From contig DLMZ01000047.1 in assembly GCA_002479415.1 (NCBI GenBank), positions 8,584 through 72,583 on the forward strand: a stretch of 64,000 nt of DNA, given 5' to 3'. Below are positions 58,747-64,000 of this stretch, piece by piece. Both the position numbers and the translations under genes were made by a program. The notes below the pieces were generated by a model. The model was not told where the DNA came from, did no database searches, and was given only the letters and a program-made list of their open reading frames with translations. Position 1 is the stretch's first letter; each line of letters begins with the position of its first letter. Origin of the DNA: Firmicutes bacterium UBA7523 (GTDB taxonomy: Bacteria > Bacillota > Dethiobacteria > Dethiobacterales > Dethiobacteraceae).

Positions 58747-59401
58747 AAACGGTGTGCCTTACATCGTAAACCACATCCCCAGGGCCACAAGAAAGCGTAG
58801 GCCGGGGAGGGTTCGCAAGCCCCAAACACTAACCATCCACAGCACCGGTAATCCGCGTAGCACCGCGAAAAATGAACGGGCGTGGCTGACTAACCCCAGC
58901 AATACCGCTGAATTTACAGGCTGGCACGTTGTTATTGATGACAGGGAAGCGATTGAGGCCATCCCTCTAAATGAAGTAGCATACCACGCCGGGGACGGTT
59001 CTGGTCCAGGAAATAGTTTTTCAACCGGCGTGGAGATCTGCGAATCCGGTAACAGAGAAAAAACCCTGCTCAACGCGGCGAAGGTTGTAGCCGCGATATT
59101 AAAAGAGCAGGGTTTAACTATTGCTGACCTACGCCAACATTATGACTGGAGCAAGAAGAATTGCCCGTCTATTCTACGAGCAGACAACGGACAAGGCTGG
59201 CGTGAGTTTGTATCAAGCGTGCAGCCTTGGATGAACCAAGAAGAACCATCCGAACTGGTTGCGGCATTAAGGGTGCTGGTCGGTGAAGGGATCATATCTT
59301 CGCCGGACTATTGGGAGAAAAATGCTGTCAAGGGAAAGACAGTGCAAGGCGAATATGCTGCCGCTTTGATTATCAAAGCGGCAGAAAAACTAAGGAGGTA
59401 G
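58736..59401 (+). CDS. N-acetylmuramoyl-L-alanine amidase (endolysin)
   Basis: A 221-residue endolysin with an Amidase_2 domain. Zinc ligands are the His in TLTIHSTG, the later HYDWSKKNCP His and Cys, and GWHVVIDDREAIEAIPLNEV gives the substrate cleft. A C-terminal ~60-residue tail (SELVAALRVLVGEGIISSPD) is a likely wall-binding helical repeat. It cuts the amide bond between the glycan and peptide of the wall. Confidence 0.92.
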   Translation: MMNKNGVPYIVNHIPRATRKRRPGRVRKPQTLTIHSTGNPRSTAKNERAWLTNPSNTAEFTGWHVVIDDREAIEAIPLNEVAYHAGDGSGPGNSFSTGVEICESGNREKTLLNAAKVVAAILKEQGLTIADLRQHYDWSKKNCPSILRADNGQGWREFVSSVQPWMNQEEPSELVAALRVLVGEGIISSPDYWEKNAVKGKTVQGEYAAALIIKAAEKLRR

Positions 59402-59405
59402 GACA

Positions 59406-59717
59406 ATGTTTTATGAATTAATCAATGATGCTGTTCAGTTATCAATCATAGTCGGCGTGGGGTATGTTATAGCGTACTTGCGCAAGCGCATTGCGGACGA
59501 GAAGCTTGTGGTTGTCAAAAACATAGCAAAAGACGCGGTGATTTTTACTCAGCAAGTATTCGGCCACTTAGATGGCAAGGCAAAACTTCGCGTGGCGGTT
59601 GAACGTGTATCTGCGCTGCTTGCAGAGCGCGGCATAAAGGCAGCGCCGCAAGAAATTGAGATGTTTATTGAATCCGCCGTGAAAACAGCGAAAAAGGAAT
59701 TTGCTGACCAGTGGTAG
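59406..59717 (+). CDS. Phage holin, LL-H family
   Basis: A 103-residue protein with an N-terminal membrane segment (LSIIVGVGYVIAYLR) and a helical cytosolic domain (RVAVERVSALLAERGIKAAP), as in LL-H family holins. It lies 5 bp after the endolysin. Confidence 0.85.
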   Translation: MFYELINDAVQLSIIVGVGYVIAYLRKRIADEKLVVVKNIAKDAVIFTQQVFGHLDGKAKLRVAVERVSALLAERGIKAAPQEIEMFIESAVKTAKKEFADQW

Positions 59718-59758
59718 CCAGCAGCCGTCACACAACATAGAAAGAAAGGGTGAAGAGC

Positions 59759-60412
59759 ATGACTTATCCCCCGCAAAAAGGTAACTACACAAGGTCAGAT
59801 GGCTCGACTGCTTGGCCTTATGATAGCGTAGATGAAAATGGCGTGCAGACCGTTAAGGCTACAAGTGAAATCACACACATAGGAGGAACGGCTCAAGCAG
59901 GGCGTGATTGGTCGCAAGACTTATCAAAATTAGATATTGCCTTGTCTGCTTTGCGTGATGCTATCGCTGGTGCTGGAGGGAACGCCAAGACGCTGAATGA
60001 CCTTCACGCCAAAATAGAGTCTGTATTGGCGGCCACTTTAACCGTCAGCGGCACTGTTGGTGTTAACAATTTCCCCGCAACTCAACCCGTCAGCGGCACT
60101 GTAGATGTTTCAGACAAGCCAGCAAGGGAGCTGGGCAGGGTTGTTGCTGAAATAGCTGGGAGCAAGAGCCAAAAAGAATCATCGCAAGAAACCGAACTTG
60201 CTACAACCGTGGAAACTTACACCAAGGCTGCAGGAGCAACAGAAATCGGCGTGTATTGCGAAAGCGGCTTGGTCCGTGTGAGGACAGATGGCGACCCTGC
60301 TACCGACCAGACAGGCACTCCAATCGCAGAAGGATTTTATCAGTATTTCAGCGCTGATGAGATATCTGTCTATTACGCTGAGGAGTCCGTGATTACGGTG
60401 GTGAGCCAGTAG
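59759..60412 (+). CDS. Protein upstream of the DGR target, tail-tip accessory
   Basis: A 217-residue protein with two VSGTV-type repeats (TLTVSGTVGVNNFPATQPVS, GTVDVSDKP) and a C-terminal beta domain. It is related in its start to the protein at 54791. Its stop overlaps the GTG of the variable protein, so the two are co-translated and may interact. Confidence 0.65.
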   Translation: MTYPPQKGNYTRSDGSTAWPYDSVDENGVQTVKATSEITHIGGTAQAGRDWSQDLSKLDIALSALRDAIAGAGGNAKTLNDLHAKIESVLAATLTVSGTVGVNNFPATQPVSGTVDVSDKPARELGRVVAEIAGSKSQKESSQETELATTVETYTKAAGATEIGVYCESGLVRVRTDGDPATDQTGTPIAEGFYQYFSADEISVYYAEESVITVVSQ

Positions 60413-61764
60413 TGAGAGGGCAATTTAAGGCATATCGTAAGTCAGAGATCTATAATGTATTCGGCGCGTCATGGGGCAAGGGATCTGCTTCGGCCTTAGC
60501 GCGCACAGGCTCATCGATTGGCCTATTAGCAAACGTTGGAGTTGACGCGACGCCTGCGGTAAACGATTTCGATAATGCCCCAATCTTTGGTGAGATGCGC
60601 GAAGTAACAGATACTATGGGGAACGTCTTTGTTAAGGTCCCTAAGTTTTATATCAAAAAAGTGGACGAGCTAAGCTTAAAGACCTGGGAAGTGTCACGCG
60701 TGCCCTACAAAGGGTTTTACCTCCCCTGGTGCTTTTGGGACTTCACCAACAATCGCGAACTGCCATATGTAGACATCGGCAAATACAAAGCCTCCCTCGG
60801 TGCAGGAAACAAGCTCGAATCAAAGCCAGGCGTTTATCCCTTGGTCAATACAAACATCGTCAACATGCGTACCTACGCTAAGAATAACAACACAGGCGGA
60901 TTGCAAGGGTATCAGCAACTAGATGTTCACACATACAATATGCTTCAAACCTTGATGACTATAGAATTTGCAACACTAGACGTCCAAACTATAATGAAAG
61001 GCTTTACGGCAGGGCGATATAGCGCGGACGATAAAGCAATTGCCGCTACAGACCCCGCCGCAGGGAACACAATCGTAGTATCCAACACCACCGGCGCGCA
61101 CTATAGGGTTGGGCAGCCGATTAGTTGCGGAACTTCCCTGGGTGGCGTTCAGCGGTTCTACGGTAGGAACATCACCGCAATTGACGCTGACACTCCAGAA
61201 GCCGGGCAAACCACCATTAGCTTCGATGGCGCACCAGTAGCCCTGTCTATAGATGATATAATATTTAATAGCGGCTGGAAGAATGGGTTTTCTGCTGGTA
61301 TATCAGCATCATCAGGAAGCATTGTCAACAACTCTGACGGGAAGCATCCCTGCTCCTACCGCGGAATTGAATCTCCGTTCGGGGATGTGTGGCAGTTTGT
61401 CGATGGAGTCAACAGTAACGAGCATCAGGCGTGGGTGACCAAAAACGCGGAAGATTATGCAAGTAATGTCTTCGCCCATCCGTACGAGCAACTGTCATAC
61501 GTCAACCACGATGCGAACGGCTACGTGACGGCTATGGGGTCTGACCCAAATAACCCCTTCGCAGCTTTTCCCATGGCAATTGGCGGGAGTACATCGACAT
61601 ACTATGCCGACTACTATTACCAGGCAACCGGACAAAGAATTGCTCGCGTTGGTGGGGGCTGGCTCAGCGGCGCGTTTGCGGGGCCGTGGTGCTGGACCTT
61701 GAGCGCTTCTTCTTCTGATGCGAGCGTGGCGATCGGCGGGCGGCTTCTTAAAAAGGCTCTTTAG
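60412..61764 (+). CDS. DGR variable protein (C-type lectin/FGE-like fold)
   Basis: A 450-residue phage receptor-binding protein candidate. The C-terminal ~100 residues (NSGWKNGFSAGISASSGSIV, PSYRGIESPFGDVWQFVDG-like segment, RIARVGGGWLSGAFAG) match the formylglycine-generating enzyme/CLec domain of DGR targets. The last 111 bp of the gene (61640-61750) are the variable repeat. Codons that vary correspond to template AAC/AAT codons. It is translated right after the protein at 59759. Confidence 0.93.
   Translation: MRGQFKAYRKSEIYNVFGASWGKGSASALARTGSSIGLLANVGVDATPAVNDFDNAPIFGEMREVTDTMGNVFVKVPKFYIKKVDELSLKTWEVSRVPYKGFYLPWCFWDFTNNRELPYVDIGKYKASLGAGNKLESKPGVYPLVNTNIVNMRTYAKNNNTGGLQGYQQLDVHTYNMLQTLMTIEFATLDVQTIMKGFTAGRYSADDKAIAATDPAAGNTIVVSNTTGAHYRVGQPISCGTSLGGVQRFYGRNITAIDADTPEAGQTTISFDGAPVALSIDDIIFNSGWKNGFSAGISASSGSIVNNSDGKHPCSYRGIESPFGDVWQFVDGVNSNEHQAWVTKNAEDYASNVFAHPYEQLSYVNHDANGYVTAMGSDPNNPFAAFPMAIGGSTSTYYADYYYQATGQRIARVGGGWLSGAFAGPWCWTLSASSSDASVAIGGRLLKKAL
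61640..61750 (+). repeat. DGR variable repeat (VR)
   Basis: 111 bp that align without gaps to the template at 61833-61943. 21 positions differ: 20 are template A changed to G, C or T, and one (61745) is template C to T near the 3' end. Six of 26 template adenines in the first 105 positions are unchanged. Confidence 0.97.
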
Positions 61765-61769
61765 GGGGT

Positions 61770-61790
61770 CTGGGGGCGAACAGCCCCCAG
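61770..61790 (+). other. DGR-associated hairpin downstream of VR
   Basis: CTGGGGGC-GAACA-GCCCCCAG, an 8-bp GC stem with a five-base loop, 19 bp after the VR. Similar hairpins just after the VR assist target recognition in known DGRs such as that of phage BPP-1. Confidence 0.75.
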
Positions 61791-61832
61791 GGAGAGTTTA
61801 GCTAGACAGTTTTGGGGTTATAGGGTGCGTGC

Positions 61833-61943
61833 TTGCTCACGTTGGTGGGAACTGGAACAACGGCGCGAATGCAGGGCCGTGGTACTGGAACTTGAACAAT
61901 TCTTCTTCTAATGCGAACGTGACGATCGGCAGGCAGACTCTTA
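61833..61943 (+). repeat. DGR template repeat (TR)
   Basis: Non-coding copy of the VR. Read in the VR frame it has nine AAC/AAT codons at the variable positions (GGNWNNGANAGPWYWNLNN pattern), the usual DGR design. Confidence 0.97.
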
Positions 61944-62081
61944 TTAGCGACAGAATTAACAATGCACCCCATATTCCTCACCGCTTGGTGAAAATTAGGC
62001 CGTAAAGAGCAGGGGCTAGTAGCTCAATCGAAAACCCCTGGCAGAGGAACGGCGTATGGGCAGAAAGCTCTACGCAAGTGG

Positions 62082-62759
62082 ATGGACAGTGATCGCAAAA
62101 ACACAAAGTATTGTCTTAAGCTGGATGTCGCTAAATTTTACCCGTCGGTGGACAATGAAATCCTAAAGCGGATGTTTCGCCGGAAAATAAAAGACGAAGA
62201 TTGCTTATGGCTGATTGACGCTATTGTTGACAGCAACCAAGGACTGCCTATAGGCAACTATACCAGCCAATGGTTTGCGAACGTCTTCCTAGAAGGCCTT
62301 GACCACTTCATCAAGCAAAAATTGGGCACTAAGCACTATATCCGGTATGTTGATGATATCGTGTTGCTCGGGCCAAGCAAGAAGAGCTTGCACAAAGCAC
62401 GTATCGCTATTGCAGGCTACCTTGGAAGCATTAATCTAAAATTAAAAAGTAATTGGCAAGTTTTCAAGGTAGCTAGTCGCGCAATAGACTTTCTCGGCCT
62501 TCGCTTTTTTCGGGACAAAACTATACTGAGAAAACGCAATGCCCTACGAATACGGCGACGTTTTAAAAAGATTGCAAATAAGCTCAAGATTAATTACCGC
62601 GATGCGTGTGCAGTGATTAGCTACTGGGGATGGATCAAGCGGAGCGATAGCTTTAGGTTTTACCAAGACATAAAGAGCCTCGTTAGCCTAAGCGATGCAA
62701 GAGAGGTGGTGAGCAAACGTGCAAAAACCCATAATCTACGCACCAGTGCCAGAGTTTGA
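62082..62759 (+). CDS. DGR reverse transcriptase, N-terminally truncated
   Basis: A 225-residue reverse transcriptase. It holds KLDVAKFYPSVD (catalytic D15), GLPIGNYTSQWFANVFL with the DGR-type SQ motif, and YIRYVDDIVLLG with the YVDD box at 89-92, then SNWQVFKVASRAIDFLGLRF. The frame is open back to 61992, where KTPGRGTAYGQKALRKWM matches the segment before the first catalytic motif, but about 100 residues with motifs 1 and 2 that full-length DGR enzymes carry (330-360 residues) are missing. Only ~100 bp separate it from the TR, so no room exists for them. No Avd gene is seen. Confidence 0.88.
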   Translation: MDSDRKNTKYCLKLDVAKFYPSVDNEILKRMFRRKIKDEDCLWLIDAIVDSNQGLPIGNYTSQWFANVFLEGLDHFIKQKLGTKHYIRYVDDIVLLGPSKKSLHKARIAIAGYLGSINLKLKSNWQVFKVASRAIDFLGLRFFRDKTILRKRNALRIRRRFKKIANKLKINYRDACAVISYWGWIKRSDSFRFYQDIKSLVSLSDAREVVSKRAKTHNLRTSARV

Positions 62760-62892
62760 CCAACAAACCCAGTACGTAGCCCAAAGTGCGCCAGTTGATA
62801 TGGGTGACCATATATTTGTCGGCGTTGAGGTGAAGGAGTTGGAGTTGAGCGAAGAAGGCGAAGAAATCAATGAAGAAGATTTGCCCTATTAG
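62719..62892 (+). CDS. Small protein after the DGR reverse transcriptase
   Basis: A 57-residue acidic protein (MQKPIIYAPVPEFDQQTQYV to GEEINEEDLPY). Start GTG behind GAGGTGGTGAG, overlapping the RT gene by 41 bp. Similar short proteins close phage tail-fibre operons. Function unknown. Confidence 0.6.
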   Translation: MQKPIIYAPVPEFDQQTQYVAQSAPVDMGDHIFVGVEVKELELSEEGEEINEEDLPY

Positions 62893-62953
62893 TATTAAGC
62901 TAACGGGTAAGCGGGATTAGCGGGAGTTGATATAATTGAATATAGCTGAAGAG

Positions 62954-62984
62954 GACCCCCGGCCGTGTGGTCGGGGTTTTTTTT
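62954..62984 (+). terminator. Late-operon terminator
   Basis: CCCCGGCC-GTGT-GGTCGGGG (one G-T pair) followed by eight T. It ends the late operon. Confidence 0.9.
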
Positions 62985-63211
62985 AACCCTTTTAAGCTCT
63001 TCGGCAGATAATAATACTGTAGTCACCGTATTATTTGACCGTATCCGGCGGGGGTAGGGGGCGGCTACATAGCTGTACTATATTTGAAAAAATAGACCCT
63101 GATTTTAGTATATTTAAACCAATCATGGTAATATTGTTAACAAAAAAGTAACTTTTTCGTACATTGTTAGCAGGGATAATCCAAAAATCATAGAATTCTA
63201 ACAGAAGTATG

Positions 63212-63240
63212 TTGACAATCTGTTAACATGATATTATTAT
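63212..63240 (+). promoter_or_regulatory. Promoter of candidate small RNA
   Basis: TTGACA at 63212, a 17-bp spacer and TATTAT at 63235. Flanking TAACAG/CTGTTA and a GTTAAC site overlap it, and similar TTGTTAAC sequence occurs near 63130, suggesting a repressor site. Confidence 0.75.
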
Positions 63241-63246
63241 TTATAA

Positions 63247-63382
63247 GATTGCATAGATTTAAAAGAAAGAAACAGCCCCTTTGCGAGAGAGGCTGTTTCT
63301 TCGGACCAACCCACCAAGGCCCGTATAATGAGTTACAACATTTCCCTGTTAAAGACGTATTGCGATTACGTCTTTATTTTTT
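63247..63382 (+). ncRNA. Candidate small RNA, ~135 nt
   Basis: Runs from the strong promoter at 63212-63240 to a strong terminator (TAAAGACGTA at 63350-63359 / TACGTCTTTA at 63367-63376, then six T). An internal 11-bp hairpin lies at 63267-63301 (AAGAAACAGCC/GGCTGTTTCTT). No start codon with a ribosome site lies inside. The internal hairpin would also terminate leftward transcripts, since T-rich sequence follows it on the minus strand. Confidence 0.6.
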
Positions 63383-63517
63383 ACGGCCAATAGGGAAGGC
63401 CTTTAGGCCGTAATCCTCTGCCTTGATAATCTTACCCGAACGCCAGTGTCTAAATTGTGTTACGAACCCAACAACAGATTCATTGGTATGAGGGGCTTCA
63501 TTATTAGATTTCTTCAT
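63374..63517 (-). CDS. Small protein with structured leader
   Basis: A 47-residue basic protein (VVGFVTQFRHWRSGKIIKAE, DYGLKAFPIGRKK). The ATG at 63517 follows GGGGAGG. Its 5' leader can form competing structures (63518-63660). I do not recognise the family. Its end overlaps the terminator of the small RNA on the other strand. Confidence 0.65.
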   Translation of the reverse strand: MKKSNNEAPHTNESVVGFVTQFRHWRSGKIIKAEDYGLKAFPIGRKK

Positions 63518-63650
63518 TTTGATTTCTCCTCCCCGGGTTAGTGAAGGTTTTTCTACCGGAGCAAGGAAAAAGGCATAAGGTACGCGGTGGGTTATCTATC
63601 TCCTCTAATCCGTAGCCAACCCGGGGCAAAGCCGCGGGCCACGGTAGAGA
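63518..63650 (-). promoter_or_regulatory. Structured leader, riboswitch-like
   Basis: On the minus strand CTACCG (63647-63642) can pair with CGGTAG (63558-63553) to close a domain. Inside, CGCGG pairs with CCGCG, and GGGTT with AACCC. CCCCGGGTT (63626-63618) can instead pair with AACCCGGGG (63539-63531), which includes part of the ribosome site. The two GGGTT pairings exclude each other, so the leader could switch translation. It fits no riboswitch class that I can recall. Confidence 0.55.
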
Positions 63651-63664
63651 GCAGTGTGATTATT

Positions 63665-63710
63665 GCATATCATACCCAAAATATTAAAAGCTGACTTGGG
63701 TATGATATGC
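63665..63710. repeat. Perfect 15-bp inverted repeat
   Basis: GCATATCATACCCAA (63665-63679) and its exact complement (63696-63710) with a 16-bp loop. It overlaps the terminator at 63690, so the two structures exclude each other. Confidence 0.8.
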
Positions 63711-63724
63711 CCAGGCCAGCTTTT
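63690..63724 (+). terminator. Intrinsic terminator (overlaps inverted repeat)
   Basis: GCTGACTTGGG (63690-63700) pairs with CCCAGGCCAGC (63710-63720) with small mismatches, followed by TTTT. Confidence 0.5.
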
Positions 63725-63739
63725 ACTTCATGTGCAGTG

Positions 63740-63768
63740 TTGACAAATATGTATACACTGGGTAAAAT
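63740..63768 (+). promoter_or_regulatory. Promoter of second candidate small RNA
   Basis: TTGACA at 63740, exact 17-bp spacer, TAAAAT at 63763. Confidence 0.75.
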
Positions 63769-63774
63769 AAGAAG

Positions 63775-63838
63775 TAACAAGAAAATAATTTCCTGGACCG
63801 CACGCGCTGACATGGCAGTTGGACGCGTGCTTTTTTTG
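63775..63838 (+). ncRNA. Candidate small RNA, ~64 nt
   Basis: Transcript expected from the promoter at 63740-63768 to a terminator made of GCACGCG / CGCGTGC with a 17-base loop followed by seven T. No coding frame with a ribosome site lies within. Such short units next to phage ends can be antisense or decoy RNAs. Confidence 0.55.
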
Positions 63839-64000
63839 ATACCGCACAATATCTGGTATCATTGGAATTATAACATACAAGATGTGGTTTGTGCAAATAA
63901 TAAACAGAGTAGAATAACCAAAGATACGTTCGATTAGTCATTGTTGAAAAAGTTTTCGCATGATGAAATCCTTCAACAGATATAAACATAGGGTTAATGA
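63839..64000. other. No gene seen at the right end
   Basis: AT-rich sequence with one small hairpin (GATACC...GGTATC at 63838-63860) and a TGTTGAA/TTCAACA inverted repeat near 63943-63979. No frame has convincing coding features. The 3' half of sigK is not here. Confidence 0.5.

Noticed and set aside
63228..63413. 61-codon frame in the small RNA region
   Set aside because: Its ATG lies upstream of the expected transcript start within the promoter, there is no ribosome site, and it runs through two hairpins.
63518..63650. Known riboswitch class (c-di-GMP, c-di-AMP, Moco, THF)
   Set aside because: The conserved core sequences of these classes as I recall them are not present.
63707..63989. 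Open frames on both strands at the right end
   Set aside because: They cross a promoter and a strong terminator and have no ribosome sites.
10249..64000. CRISPR array or insertion sequence
   Set aside because: No regularly spaced repeats with spacers and no transposase gene were seen; the iterons at 31480 are irregularly spaced and lie in a gene.
62985..64000. Right attachment site or 3' half of sigK
   Set aside because: No sequence resembling sigma region 3 or 4 or the left junction was found.

Overview
The window looks like the chromosome of an endospore-forming, low-GC Gram-positive bacterium of the Clostridia type, interrupted by a large siphovirus-type prophage. Bases 1-10252 are host. 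They run yebC end, a BofC-like gene, a Zn-ribbon protein, an AI-2E family membrane protein, alaS, ireB, ruvX, a DUF1292 gene, mltG, a U32 peptidase, a penicillin-binding protein and the first half of sigK, the late mother-cell sporulation sigma factor. This order and the sporulation genes point to Clostridia; I cannot name the species.

The sigK frame stops abruptly at 10252. A large serine recombinase of the SpoIVCA type sits convergently against it, so the prophage occupies the same gene as the 'skin' elements that are excised during sporulation. The C-terminal half of sigK is not in the window, so the right end of the element lies beyond 64000.

Prophage layout: 10.2-14.8 kb is a leftward lysogeny block (recombinase, tRNA-Leu, lipoprotein, ImmA-like protein, cI-like repressor). 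A divergent operator region lies at 14.84-14.98 kb. From 15 to 36 kb come early genes: Cro-like regulator, SbcC-like ATPase, RecT, metallo-beta-lactamase protein, PcfK (AcrIIA9-like)/PcfJ, DUF3102, ASCH, a PAPS-reductase-like enzyme, a tiny Spo0E-like phosphatase, HNH nuclease, C5 DNA methyltransferase, replication initiator with internal iterons, DnaC-like loader and VRR-NUC. From 36 to 62 kb come late genes: terminase, portal, MuF head protein, scaffold, capsid, connectors, tail tubes, frameshifted tail chaperones, tape measure, baseplate and fibre proteins, amidase, holin, and a diversity-generating retroelement (DGR).

Several things stand out. (1) The large terminase gene is split by a fractured intein: the N-intein half ends in a stop, a separately translated HNH endonuclease gene follows, then the C-intein plus the last terminase residues, in three different frames. 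(2) The MuF head protein carries a second, uninterrupted intein whose DNA encodes on the opposite strand a complete HTH plus Vsr-like endonuclease gene with a strong ribosome binding site. (3) The same MuF protein ends in a DUF6883 domain followed by a DUF4926-like gene, as in MuF polymorphic toxin/immunity pairs. (4) The DGR has a 111-bp template and variable repeat that differ at 20 template adenines and only one other base, but its reverse transcriptase lacks the N-terminal third in situ. (5) The phage encodes a Spo0E-like phosphatase and sits in sigK, so it may touch sporulation at both entry and late stage.

The last kilobase (62.99-64.0 kb) has almost no protein genes. It holds two promoter-terminator units that look like small RNA genes and a leftward 47-codon gene with a structured leader able to pair with its own ribosome binding site.
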